The position numbers and the translations under genes are program-made. Below the pieces are notes generated by a model. It had not been told where the DNA came from. It saw only the letters and a list, made by a program, of their open reading frames with translations, and searched no databases. Below, piece by piece: positions 35,694 to 44,496 of a stretch of 64,000 nt of DNA (the first letter of the stretch is position 1; each line of letters begins with the position of its first letter). The DNA comes from RGIG7213 sp045540335 (lineage in GTDB: Bacteria; Bacillota; Clostridia; Oscillospirales; CAG-272), in contig JAZQHC010000045.1 of NCBI GenBank assembly GCA_045540335.1, forward strand, positions 62,001 to 126,000. The letters are read 5' to 3'.

Positions 35694-35776
35694 AATTAAA
35701 CCGCCTTACAATATTTAACGGTTTAATATATGAATTTTACTGTGTAAATATGTTTTTTCTTATGTGGATAAACAAT

Positions 35777-35816
35777 AAAAAACGGCCCGTTTTGCATAGC
35801 AAAGAGGACCGTTTTC
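35777..35816 (-). terminator. Terminator after the alaS-mscL-hit operon
   Basis: On the minus strand, AAAACGG (complement of 35809-35815) pairs with CCGTTTT (complement of 35779-35785). An inner stem TTTGC/GCAAA is nested inside, and a run of T's follows. Confidence 0.82.
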
Positions 35817-35832
35817 TTTGTTTTAAATTAAA

Positions 35833-36174
35833 TTATGCCATTTCTCCTGCGAGTTGTCTGCCGCCCAAAATATGAAAATGAAGGTGTTTTACAGATTGGC
35901 ACGCATCATCACCGCAGTTGGAAACAATACGATAGCCGTTAGAAAGACCAACGTTTTTTGCAATTTCGGGAATTACCTGAAATATTTTAGCAACGTAAAT
36001 GCTATTTTCAGAATTAACTTCGTCAGCTGATGAAATATGTTTTTTGGGGATTACCAGAATGTGTACGGGTGCCTGCGGATTGATGTCTTTAAAAGCATAG
36101 CAAAACTCGTCTTCATATACCTTTGCAGATGGAATATCGCCTGCAATTATTTTACAAAACAAGCAGTCAGTCAT
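35833..36174 (-). CDS. HIT family nucleotide-binding protein (HinT-like)
   Basis: The 113-residue protein begins CLFCKIIAGDIPSAKVYED and ends with QSVKHLHFHILGG, the H-x-H-x-H triad of histidine-triad hydrolases. Members hydrolyse nucleoside phosphoramidates and related AMP conjugates. Its ATG overlaps the mscL stop by one base. It is the last gene before the terminator at 35777-35816. Confidence 0.95.
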   Translation of the reverse strand: MTDCLFCKIIAGDIPSAKVYEDEFCYAFKDINPQAPVHILVIPKKHISSADEVNSENSIYVAKIFQVIPEIAKNVGLSNGYRIVSNCGDDACQSVKHLHFHILGGRQLAGEMA

Positions 36175-36647
36175 TATTCTTTATTTCCTTTCAAACTGTC
36201 GCGAATTTCACGCAGAAGAAGGATGTCTTCGGGTGTGGGTGCAGGTTCCGCAGCTGCTTCTTCTGCTTTTATTTCTTCTTCTTCTTCCTTCTTTAATGCT
36301 TCAAGCTTAGCTCTTGATTTAATGATTACCCTTATTACAAGGAATACGCAAAGCGCCATTAAGAGAAAATCTATAACAAGCTGGATAAAGTTGCCGTAAT
36401 TGATGGATATTGCAGCTTGTGCAACTTCGCCTGCTTCGTTGAGAACTTCTTCTTTTAACACGTACTTCAAATCTGTAAAATTAACTTCGCCGAGAAGAAC
36501 GCTGATGGGGGGCATGATAATGTCGTTAACCAACGAAGAAACTATTTTTGAAAATGCGCCGCCTACGATAACACCGGTTGCCATGTCAATAATATTACCT
36601 TTGGAGATAAATTCTTTAAAGTCTTTGAAAAAAGTACCTTTTGCCAT
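36174..36647 (-). CDS. mscL: Large-conductance mechanosensitive channel
   Basis: The 157-residue protein matches MscL: FKEFISKGNIIDMATGVIVGGAFSKIVSSLVNDIIMPP forms the N-terminal helix and pore-lining TM1, and GNFIQLVIDFLLMALCVFLVIRVI is TM2. The C-terminal tail is charged and ends EDILLLREIRDSL, the cytoplasmic bundle. It releases solutes on osmotic downshock. It starts one base after the alaS stop, so it is co-transcribed with alaS. Confidence 0.96.
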   Translation of the reverse strand: MAKGTFFKDFKEFISKGNIIDMATGVIVGGAFSKIVSSLVNDIIMPPISVLLGEVNFTDLKYVLKEEVLNEAGEVAQAAISINYGNFIQLVIDFLLMALCVFLVIRVIIKSRAKLEALKKEEEEEIKAEEAAAEPAPTPEDILLLREIRDSLKGNKE

Positions 36648-36648
36648 T

Positions 36649-39285
36649 TTATTTACCTGCCTTTTCTAAAATATTATACACTTCATTAAGTGCTTCATCA
36701 ATTTTTTCGGCAATCTTTATACCCGAAGTTGCATTATCGGGTCTTCCGCCGCCACCGCCGCCTGCGATCTTACTGATTTCCTTCAAAATATTTCCTGCGT
36801 GTGCGCCCGATTTAACGGCTTCAGCGCCGGCACAGGCTACAAGATTCAACTTATCTGCATTGTTAGTTGCAATAACAGCAACAACGGAAGGATCTTGTGA
36901 TTTGATTTTGTCGCAAAGCGCCCTTGCAGCATCAACGGAAACGCCTTCCGTTTTTCCGGTAATAACTGTAAATACACCAATGGACTTTTTGTTTTTGAAA
37001 ATACTATCAGCTTGAGATGCGGCAATTTTGTTATTCAAACGCTCTATCTCGTGCTTTTCTTCCTTCAATTCCGCTTGGAGTTGTGCGGCCTTTTTGTCTA
37101 TTTCTGTAAGGTTGGAAGCCTTTAATTCCCTTGCACAGTTTGCTATAAGGGTTTGTTTTTCTTCGAGAAGCTTCAAAACGTTTTTGCCGGTCGTTCCTTC
37201 TATTCTGCGTACACCGGAAGCAACGGAAGATTCGGAAATGATCTTAAAAAGACCTGCCTTTGCAGTATTGTCAAGATGCGTACCGCCGCACAATTCAGTG
37301 GAATAATCGCCCATTTTAACAACTCTTACAACGTCACCGTACTTTTCGCCAAACAAAGCCATTGCACCCATTCCGCGTGCGGTTTCAACGTCTGTTTCAA
37401 GCGTAACGATAGGCGTCCCTGAAAGAACCGCTTCGTTTACAAGGTCTTCAACCTTTTGGATTTCCTCAGAAGTCATAGCTGTGTAATGCGAAAAGTCAAA
37501 TCTTACCCTTTCGCTATCAACGTACGAGCCTGCCTGTTCAACGTGTGTACCGAGAACAGCACGCAAAGCGCCTTGCAACAAATGTGCTGCAGAGTGATTT
37601 CTGCGTATTGCATCGCGTCTTTCGGCGTCAACTATGGCAGTTGCGGCATCTGCTGTGGATACCGTACCTTCAACGTAGCATCTATGCATAAATATGCCGT
37701 TTGCTTTTTTCGTATCTTTAACCGCAATTACGGCATTTGCTGTTTTAATTACGCCTGTGTCGCCTACCTGACCGCCGCCTTCGCCGTAAAAAGGTGTTTT
37801 ATCAAGAATAATTACAGCGTCGCTGTCAGCTACGGAATCCAAAGATTCGTTATCGGCAGATACTATTGCTTTGATCGTACAATCGCTTTGGCATGTTTCA
37901 TATCCAACGAATTCGGTAGGCTGTGATCTGTCAAGAAAATCAAACGTTTCATCACTCCAACTGAAGTCGCCAAGCTCTGCCCTTGCGCGCCTTGCACGTT
38001 CTTTTTGTTCATTCATAAGGGCGGTGAACCCTTCTTCATCAATGCCGATACCCTTTTCTGTCGCAATTTCCCTTGTAAGATCAAGCGGGAAACCGTACGT
38101 GTCGTTAAGCTTGAAAACATCTTCCGCCGAAAGCTGTTTTTTGTCTTCCCTTACGGCTTTTTCAATCATGCCGGAAAGCATGTCCATACCGCTGTCTATG
38201 GTTTTGGAAAATTTCTCTTCTTCTATGGAAACTATCTTCTTTATATAATCTAACTTTTCAGTAAGTTCAGGATATTCTGAAAGATTTTCTTTAGCAACCA
38301 CGGGAACAATGTCGGCAAGGAAAGTTTCTTTTATACCCAGTAATTTTCCATGGCGTGCCGCACGGCGAAGCAATCTGCGAAGTACGTATCCCCTGCCCTC
38401 GTTAGAGGGTACTACACCGTCGCAAATTAAGAAGCAAGTGCTTCTGATGTGGTCTGTGATAACGCGCAAGGAAACGTCGCTTTCGGGATCAGCACCGTAT
38501 GTGATTCCGGCCTTGGATATAATTGCTTTCATAATGTTTTGCACTGTATCAACTTCGAAAAGGTTGTTAACACCTTGCATGATACAAGCGATTCTTTCAA
38601 GGCCCATACCCGTATCTATATTGGGCTTTGCAAGAGGTGTATAATTACCGGCACCGTCGCTTTCAAATTGGGTAAACACCAAGTTCCAAAACTCAACAAA
38701 TCTGTCGCAATCGCATCCAACTGCACAATCGGGTGAACCGCAACCATGCTCTATACCTCTGTCGAAGTACAATTCAGAACATGGGCCGCAAGGACCGGAA
38801 CCGATTTCCCAGAAGTTGTCCTCTTTGCCGAGACGAACCATATGAGAAGGGTCAACACCAACTTCCTTTGTCCATATATCGAACGCTTCGTCATCGTTTT
38901 CGTAAATACTTACGTAAAGTCTGTCAACCGGCAATTCGAGAACTTGCGTGCAGAATTCCCATGCCCAAGCGGTAGCCTCGTGCTTGAAGTAATCGCCAAA
39001 TGAGAAGTTTCCGAGCATCTCGAAATAAGTTCCGTGGCGTGCAGTTTTACCGACTCTTTCAATATCGGGCGTTCTTATACACTTTTGGCAAGTAGTCATT
39101 CTGTGACGTGGCGGTTCTTTCTCGCCTGTGAAGAATTTTTTCAAAGGTGCCATTCCGGCGTTGATAAGTAAAAGTGATTTGTCGTCCTGTGGGACAAGGG
39201 GAAAACTTTTGTGACGAAGATGCCCCTTTGATTCGTAAAATTTCAAATACTTTTCTCTTATATCGTTAAGAGATAACCATTCCAT
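36649..39285 (-). CDS. alaS: Alanine--tRNA ligase
   Basis: The 878-residue class II synthetase has an N-terminal catalytic core (KSFPLVPQDDKSLLLINAGMAP, RHGTYFEMLGNFSFGDYFK), an editing domain with HSAAHLLQ near residue 565 and CGGTH near 665, a coiled coil, and a C-terminal DHHA1 domain ending in the glycine-rich IAGGGGGGRPDNA. Length is normal. It leads the alaS-mscL-hit operon from the promoter at 39344-39372. Confidence 0.98.
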   Translation of the reverse strand: MEWLSLNDIREKYLKFYESKGHLRHKSFPLVPQDDKSLLLINAGMAPLKKFFTGEKEPPRHRMTTCQKCIRTPDIERVGKTARHGTYFEMLGNFSFGDYFKHEATAWAWEFCTQVLELPVDRLYVSIYENDDEAFDIWTKEVGVDPSHMVRLGKEDNFWEIGSGPCGPCSELYFDRGIEHGCGSPDCAVGCDCDRFVEFWNLVFTQFESDGAGNYTPLAKPNIDTGMGLERIACIMQGVNNLFEVDTVQNIMKAIISKAGITYGADPESDVSLRVITDHIRSTCFLICDGVVPSNEGRGYVLRRLLRRAARHGKLLGIKETFLADIVPVVAKENLSEYPELTEKLDYIKKIVSIEEEKFSKTIDSGMDMLSGMIEKAVREDKKQLSAEDVFKLNDTYGFPLDLTREIATEKGIGIDEEGFTALMNEQKERARRARAELGDFSWSDETFDFLDRSQPTEFVGYETCQSDCTIKAIVSADNESLDSVADSDAVIILDKTPFYGEGGGQVGDTGVIKTANAVIAVKDTKKANGIFMHRCYVEGTVSTADAATAIVDAERRDAIRRNHSAAHLLQGALRAVLGTHVEQAGSYVDSERVRFDFSHYTAMTSEEIQKVEDLVNEAVLSGTPIVTLETDVETARGMGAMALFGEKYGDVVRVVKMGDYSTELCGGTHLDNTAKAGLFKIISESSVASGVRRIEGTTGKNVLKLLEEKQTLIANCARELKASNLTEIDKKAAQLQAELKEEKHEIERLNNKIAASQADSIFKNKKSIGVFTVITGKTEGVSVDAARALCDKIKSQDPSVVAVIATNNADKLNLVACAGAEAVKSGAHAGNILKEISKIAGGGGGGRPDNATSGIKIAEKIDEALNEVYNILEKAGK

Positions 39286-39343
39286 AAAAAAGTACCATTC
39301 CTTTCACCCGAAAAAGAGGGTGTTTATTGATATATTACATGAT

Positions 39344-39372
39344 ATTATATCAAGCAATTCTCAAAAAATCAA
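39344..39372 (-). promoter_or_regulatory. Promoter of alaS operon
   Basis: On the minus strand, TTGATT (39372-39367) and TATAAT (39349-39344) are separated by 17 bases. The leader is about 50 bases and no T-box sequence is visible. Confidence 0.75.
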
Positions 39373-39442
39373 TATATTATTGTAAAAAACAGCGAATTTT
39401 TCTTAAAATATCGCGCTTTTTTAATTTTATGTACGGAATATA

Positions 39443-39471
39443 TTGAAATAAAACTTATTTTGTGATAGTAT
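39443..39471 (+). promoter_or_regulatory. Promoter of the DUF1015 gene
   Basis: TTGAAA (39443-39448) and TAGTAT (39466-39471) with a 17-base spacer, 28 bases ahead of the ATG at 39500. Confidence 0.55.
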
Positions 39472-39499
39472 AAAATAAAAACGTTCTGTTGGAGAAACT

Positions 39500-40774
39500 A
39501 TGAAAAACAATATATTCTTCCCTGCGGACATATTATTGCCCGACTGTAAAAAAGTAGATTATGAGAAATTTTCCGTTATAGCGTGCGATCAGTACACATC
39601 AGAGCCGGAATATTGGGAAAACGTCAAGAAGAGTGCCGACGAAAAATATTCCGCATATAATATAATTCTTCCCGAGGTATATCTTTCATCAGACGTAGAT
39701 GCTTACACGAAAAAGATAACGGCAAATATGCAGGATTATCTGAAAAACCTTTTCTTTACATACGGCAACCATATGATTTATGTTGAAAGAACGCTTCCGT
39801 CAAACGGAAAAGTAAGACGTGGCGTTGTCGGAATGATAGACCTTGAAGCGTATGATTACAACAAGGGTTCCACCTCTGCTATAAGAGCAACCGAAGGAAC
39901 TGTACTTGAACGCATTCCGCCAAGAGTAAAGATCCGCCAAGATGCGGCGCTTGAATCCCCTCATGTTATGCTTTTCTGCGATGATCCGGAAAAGACTGTT
40001 ATAGAGCCTATTGCAGACAAAAAGGATACACTTGAAAAAGCCTATGATTTTGATCTTATGTGTGGCGGCGGAAACATCAAAGGATATTTCTTATCAAGTA
40101 AAGAAATGAAGCGTATCGACGATGCTATATGCAATCTTGCAGATATTGACAAATTTAACGCAAAATACGGAACAAAAGAAAAAAATGCTCTAGTGTTTGC
40201 TGTCGGTGACGGAAATCACTCTTTGGCAACCGCAAAGGCTTGTTATGAAAATCTGAAAAGAAAGATAGGTGACGAAGCCAAGAATTCTCTTGCACGTTAC
40301 GCTTTGGTTGAGCTTGTTAACATTCACGATGAATCCATTGAATTTGAGCCGATATACAGAATAATTATGAATGTTGAGCCAATCAAGGTTATAAACGAGC
40401 TTGAAAAATTCTGCGATATCACGTTTGAAAAGCCTGATTGCAAATACTATAAATATGATTTTTATACAGAAGAAGAGTCGGGTGAAATTTACATCAAAAA
40501 TCCCTCAAGCGCATTACCTGTCGGCGAGCTTCAGAACTTCTTGTTTGAGTTTGCAAAGAAATACCCTGAATGTGAGATCGACTATATTCACGGAATCGAA
40601 AACCTTAAAGCTCTTTCAAAGGAAGAATACTGCATAGGATTTATATTCGATGGAATGAGAAAGGACGAGCTTTTCTCATCCGTCATTAAAGACGGCGCTT
40701 TGCCCAGAAAGACATTCTCAATGGGACACGCTGACGATAAAAGATTTTATCTTGAATGCAGAAAGATAGTTTAA
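39500..40774 (+). CDS. DUF1015 family protein
   Basis: The 424-residue protein matches DUF1015: FFPADILLPD and SVIACDQYTSEPEYWE at the N-terminus, a central FAVGDGNHSLATAKACYE (the most conserved family block), and a C-terminal LPRKTFSMGHADDKRFYLECRKI. The family is widespread and uncharacterised, sometimes found beside serine-biosynthesis genes, though not here. It has its own promoter. Its stop codon directly abuts the stop of the convergent yunB gene with no base between. Confidence 0.9.
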   Translation: MKNNIFFPADILLPDCKKVDYEKFSVIACDQYTSEPEYWENVKKSADEKYSAYNIILPEVYLSSDVDAYTKKITANMQDYLKNLFFTYGNHMIYVERTLPSNGKVRRGVVGMIDLEAYDYNKGSTSAIRATEGTVLERIPPRVKIRQDAALESPHVMLFCDDPEKTVIEPIADKKDTLEKAYDFDLMCGGGNIKGYFLSSKEMKRIDDAICNLADIDKFNAKYGTKEKNALVFAVGDGNHSLATAKACYENLKRKIGDEAKNSLARYALVELVNIHDESIEFEPIYRIIMNVEPIKVINELEKFCDITFEKPDCKYYKYDFYTEEESGEIYIKNPSSALPVGELQNFLFEFAKKYPECEIDYIHGIENLKALSKEEYCIGFIFDGMRKDELFSSVIKDGALPRKTFSMGHADDKRFYLECRKIV

Positions 40775-41509
40775 TTAACCGCCCCTGTATTTTTCTAACC
40801 ATTGCGATGTTTTTTCGTCTATCACGTTTATATTTGTAAATGTGTTCGGAACTTTACCTATTATTACGCTTTCGCATAACAATATTTCGTCAGAACAGCT
40901 TGCACGTATAGTTTGATTGCCTATTTTGGCGTCTATACTGGCAGTGAACGTTACGTAAGAGGACAGATGTGTTTGATTAACGCCGCTGTCCTCTATTTTA
41001 TTAACTATTTCATTTTGCACTGACGAAACACTTAACATTTTTACTTTTAGTTTATAACCTCTTCCGTTCAGTAAAACACCACCGAAAAGACTTCCCAATG
41101 GAACTTCAATCGCTGTATCCATATCTTCAACCGCCGAAATTACAGCTTTTGCAACGGAAGATTTGATTTCGTTTACCTTTGCGGCATTTACAAATATACT
41201 TTCTGTGCTTCCGTTATCAGCCTTGTTAATTTTATATAAGCTTTCAAAGTCAACGTTTTCACTTTCTAAAAATTCCACAACACTTGAATTTATACATTCA
41301 AAAAGCTCGCCCTCTAATGCTGTTACAGAGAGCTGTGAAACTGATGTTATAATACTGTTTGTAAATACGCAGCTTAAAATAACAAGAAAAACTAAAGAAA
41401 TTGACAGTACAATTTTTGGTTTAAATATGATAATCTTGCGCTTGATACGCCATTTAAATTTATAAAAATATCCCCTCGTAGCAATCACCTCGTAAAAGGC
41501 TATGCACAA
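40775..41509 (-). CDS. yunB: Sporulation protein YunB
   Basis: The roughly 244-residue protein has a basic N-terminus, one membrane segment (IVLSISLVFLVILSCVF) and an extracytoplasmic domain with EVPLGSLFGGVLLNGRGYKLKVKML and HLSSYVTFTASIDA, which match YunB, a mother-cell sporulation protein of unknown biochemistry. The start is unclear: TTG 41509 lacks a ribosome site, and a GTG at 41488 sits within a GAGGTGAT sequence. It follows the dockerin-transglutaminase gene by 18 bases. Confidence 0.82.
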   Translation of the reverse strand: MCIAFYEVIATRGYFYKFKWRIKRKIIIFKPKIVLSISLVFLVILSCVFTNSIITSVSQLSVTALEGELFECINSSVVEFLESENVDFESLYKINKADNGSTESIFVNAAKVNEIKSSVAKAVISAVEDMDTAIEVPLGSLFGGVLLNGRGYKLKVKMLSVSSVQNEIVNKIEDSGVNQTHLSSYVTFTASIDAKIGNQTIRASCSDEILLCESVIIGKVPNTFTNINVIDEKTSQWLEKYRGG

Positions 41510-41527
41510 GGGGAAATATTTATTCTG

Positions 41528-43240
41528 TTATTTTGTTGCGCTTGCGGAAATTGCGGTAAGGTCTTCTAAATCTATCACGCCGTCGTTGTTAAAATCTGCC
41601 GCAAGCTCGTATTTAAGCGTATCGCCTGAAAGATACTTTTTGATTTGAATAATATCCTTTGAATTTGCGCGCCCGTCACTGTTTGTATCACCCAAAACGA
41701 TTATCGTGTATGATGTGTTACACGAAGCAGATGTATTAACCTGTATGGTATCGCCTGTGCATATCAAAGATCCGTTAGGTAATGTTAACCCATGCTTATC
41801 TTTGATTACCATATTCATATCGGAACAGCTTTTTATGGTTTCAACCGTTGTTCCGACGGATATACCTAAGATATAGCCGTTTTCTTCATAAACAGTTGAA
41901 TCGGTAAAATGGATTTCCGTTTCGGGTATTACGAAAGAAAGAAATTCGCCGTTTTCTTCCTTATTTGGTGAATTAAGCAACTCGTAGTAAATCGTGTTGC
42001 CGTTCATCATTATACCGTAAATATTGTAAAATTCTTCTTTTTCGGGGGTATAAACGGTTGTACTGTTAGTGCCGTCAAAACTGCACGAGCGTATTTCATC
42101 GGCCGTAACGTAAAGAAGCTTATCTTCAAACAACTGCAAACCGGGTGCCGGTTGCCAGCAGCTTGTCGCTGATGCAAACCAAATCGACGATACGTTTAAA
42201 ATCGAATCGTAAGACAAATCCTCTTCTTTTGCAAAAATGTTGTCTGTTGCGCAAATATCGTATCCTTCAACAATGTTGGAACGAACCTTTGTAAAATACC
42301 AGCGGCCGTTTACCCATACAAAATTGCCCTTATATACGTTTTTATTGTGCAAGCACAATTCTTCGTATTCCGTACCTATAATGTAATCTGTAGTGGTAGA
42401 ATTGATTGTCGTTATGGGATCGTATTCGCTATGCTCTGCTTCAATGATTCCTTCTGCGCTTCTTAAAAAGTTATTATAATAGAACCTGCCGCAGATATCG
42501 TACTGAATATCGTCCCACGTAACGTCAACGTGGTACCATTTGTTGTTTAATCGAATCAAGCTCCAACCGTGATTCATGGAGGTGCTCATTACAAAATCGC
42601 ATACAACGCCCATTCGGCGCATTATATGGTTGAAAGTAAGCGCATATCCTTGGCAAACCGCATCGCCTTCGCCCAAAACACCGTATATGGTGTAGATTGA
42701 ATCTCTATCAGTGGGGGTATTTGTAAGTATAGCCTCGGTATAGCGTGTGTTTGATGCGATGTAATTGTGAACGTAAAGCGCTTTATCCTCATCGGTAGGA
42801 AGCATGCCGGCTTCGGCTATTACCGCGTCAACCTTTTGGTTGACCTGCTTGATCATATCTGGTACTGCTTCAATATCATAAAGCGAGGTGAAGCATACAA
42901 CGCTTATAATACCGCTTGAAGAAACACTATAACTCATACTGCCTGCAATGAAGAATAATTCCGTTCTTTGTCTTAACAGCGAGTTTAAAAAAACGCTTGC
43001 TTGTGTGCTTTGCACCGAAAAAGATTTTATATCAATTGATATAGTACTGCTGTCTGTTTCGGCATCGTATTCGTATAACGACAAATCGCACGCGCATTCA
43101 GAAATATATTCCGCAACATCTGCGTATATGTAATCTTCGTTATATACTGCCGTATGCCCTTCTTTTGCATCGGCACCGAAAGGAAAACAAAAAGCAATCA
43201 AAAGAGCGCTGACCAAAATAATTGAAAATAATCTTCGCAT
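41528..43240 (-). CDS. Secreted transglutaminase-like protein with C-terminal dockerin
   Basis: The 570-residue protein has a Sec signal peptide (about 1-25, ending near ADA). A transglutaminase-like core shows GDAVCQGYALTFNHIMRRM (Cys near 195), MNHGWSLI (His near 222) and WYHVDVTWDD (Asp near 235), the Cys-His-Asp triad. A long linker region follows. Residues about 517-570 form a type I dockerin with two calcium loops, DTNSDGRANSKD and DFNNDGVIDLED. It is probably an extracellular peptidase- or transamidase-like protein docked to a cohesin elsewhere. A pair of GCGCGC repeats lies upstream. Confidence 0.85.
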   Translation of the reverse strand: MRRLFSIILVSALLIAFCFPFGADAKEGHTAVYNEDYIYADVAEYISECACDLSLYEYDAETDSSTISIDIKSFSVQSTQASVFLNSLLRQRTELFFIAGSMSYSVSSSGIISVVCFTSLYDIEAVPDMIKQVNQKVDAVIAEAGMLPTDEDKALYVHNYIASNTRYTEAILTNTPTDRDSIYTIYGVLGEGDAVCQGYALTFNHIMRRMGVVCDFVMSTSMNHGWSLIRLNNKWYHVDVTWDDIQYDICGRFYYNNFLRSAEGIIEAEHSEYDPITTINSTTTDYIIGTEYEELCLHNKNVYKGNFVWVNGRWYFTKVRSNIVEGYDICATDNIFAKEEDLSYDSILNVSSIWFASATSCWQPAPGLQLFEDKLLYVTADEIRSCSFDGTNSTTVYTPEKEEFYNIYGIMMNGNTIYYELLNSPNKEENGEFLSFVIPETEIHFTDSTVYEENGYILGISVGTTVETIKSCSDMNMVIKDKHGLTLPNGSLICTGDTIQVNTSASCNTSYTIIVLGDTNSDGRANSKDIIQIKKYLSGDTLKYELAADFNNDGVIDLEDLTAISASATK

Positions 43241-43269
43241 ATTGTCAAAACCTCTTAGTTTAAATTTTC

Positions 43270-43306
43270 AGCGCGCTGTTATATGGTAATAAAAGCGCGC
43301 TGTTAT
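43270..43306. repeat. Two 13-bp direct repeats with palindromic AGCGCGCT core
   Basis: AGCGCGCTGTTAT occurs at 43270-43282 and again at 43294-43306, 24 bp apart, between pfkA and the dockerin gene. Each core AGCGCGCT is self-complementary, so the pair could be two operator half-sites or, in RNA, a hairpin. Neither copy is followed by a clear T-run. Confidence 0.6.
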
Positions 43307-43314
43307 GTATATCT

Positions 43315-44379
43315 TTATTTGCAGATCTCTTCGGAAAGCCTGTACAATTCGAGTTTTGCAGCAGCCCTTTCTTCGCAATGGCGGCGCATATCCACCAAAG
43401 AACCCTCTGCCTCAAGCTCTGCGTATTCTTCGGGTGTCATTTGTTCTTTGAACATACGGTCTATCTTAAGTGCCTTGTTGATATCCATAGACGTTATAAC
43501 GCCCTTTCTTTCACATATAACAAGGTTACTCTTGCCGTCTAACAATTCATTAACCGCAGCTTTTCCCATGCGTGATGCGATAACCCTGTCTCTTACAGTG
43601 GGGTTACCACCTCTTTGCACGTGTGCCAAGCGTGAGAATCTTGTTTCAATTCCCGTTTTTTCTTCAATTCGCTTCGCAAAACCTTCTGCAAAATTCTCTT
43701 TGCCTTCGGCTACTATAACGATAAAGTTACGCTTTTTATTCTCTCTTGCTTTAAGTATTTTCTGAATAGCATGTTCTTCATCATACGGAAGCTCTCTTAC
43801 AGCAATAGAGATAGCACCTGTTGCAATACCCGTGTGTATGGCGATATCACCTGCGTATTTACCCATAACCTCAACAACGTTACATCTTGCGTGTGATTCG
43901 CAGGTATCGCGAAGCTTATCAACCAATTCAACAACCGTATTCATAGCGGTATCAAAACCGATAGTATAGTCTGTTGATGAAATGTCGTTATCAATCGTAG
44001 CAGGAATTCCTATACAAGGAACACCCATTCTTGTAAGGTCTGTTGCGCCTCTGAACGTTCCATCGCCGCCAATGGCGACGATGCCGTCAATACCTCTTTG
44101 TTTGCAAACATCAACAGCCTTCTGCATACCTTCTTGGGTTTTGAATTCCAAGCAACGAGCCGAGTATAGCATTGTTCCGCCGCGTGATATGATATTGGAA
44201 ACACTTCTGATACTCAAAAGTTCCATATCGTTTTCTATAAGACCCTTGTAACCGCCGTAAATACCATAAACCTCTTCAACGCCTCTGCCGATAGCCGTAC
44301 GTACAACAGAACGGACAGCGGCATTCATGCCGGGGGCGTCACCGCCGGAGGTTAAAACGCCTATTCTTTTAAACTGCAT
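43315..44379 (-). CDS. pfkA: ATP-dependent 6-phosphofructokinase
   Basis: The 354-residue glycolytic enzyme has GVLTSGGDAPGMNAAVR at the N-terminus, AIGGDGTFRGATDL near 103, PATIDNDI with the catalytic aspartates near 125, and HVQRGGNPT near 250. It is longer than the usual 320 residues because of a charged tail (MTPEEYAELEAEG onward). The ATP-type GGDG is present, so it is not obviously PPi-dependent. Its promoter region is at 44403-44431. Confidence 0.96.
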   Translation of the reverse strand: MQFKRIGVLTSGGDAPGMNAAVRSVVRTAIGRGVEEVYGIYGGYKGLIENDMELLSIRSVSNIISRGGTMLYSARCLEFKTQEGMQKAVDVCKQRGIDGIVAIGGDGTFRGATDLTRMGVPCIGIPATIDNDISSTDYTIGFDTAMNTVVELVDKLRDTCESHARCNVVEVMGKYAGDIAIHTGIATGAISIAVRELPYDEEHAIQKILKARENKKRNFIVIVAEGKENFAEGFAKRIEEKTGIETRFSRLAHVQRGGNPTVRDRVIASRMGKAAVNELLDGKSNLVICERKGVITSMDINKALKIDRMFKEQMTPEEYAELEAEGSLVDMRRHCEERAAAKLELYRLSEEICK

Positions 44380-44402
44380 ATTAAAACACCTCTGGAAAAT
44401 AT

Positions 44403-44431
44403 ATTATATAAAACCGACGTATCGGCTCGAA
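44403..44431 (-). promoter_or_regulatory. Possible pfkA promoter with imperfect palindrome in spacer
   Basis: On the minus strand, a weak -35 TTCGAG (44431-44426) and a perfect -10 TATAAT (44408-44403) have a 17-base spacer. The spacer contains CCGA-CGTA-TCGG (44414-44425), which could bind a regulator. Confidence 0.45.
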
Positions 44432-44496
44432 TAATCATAATATCATAAGATTATTAAATAATTGTGAAGTTGTATTATATTTTTTAACAATAAATA

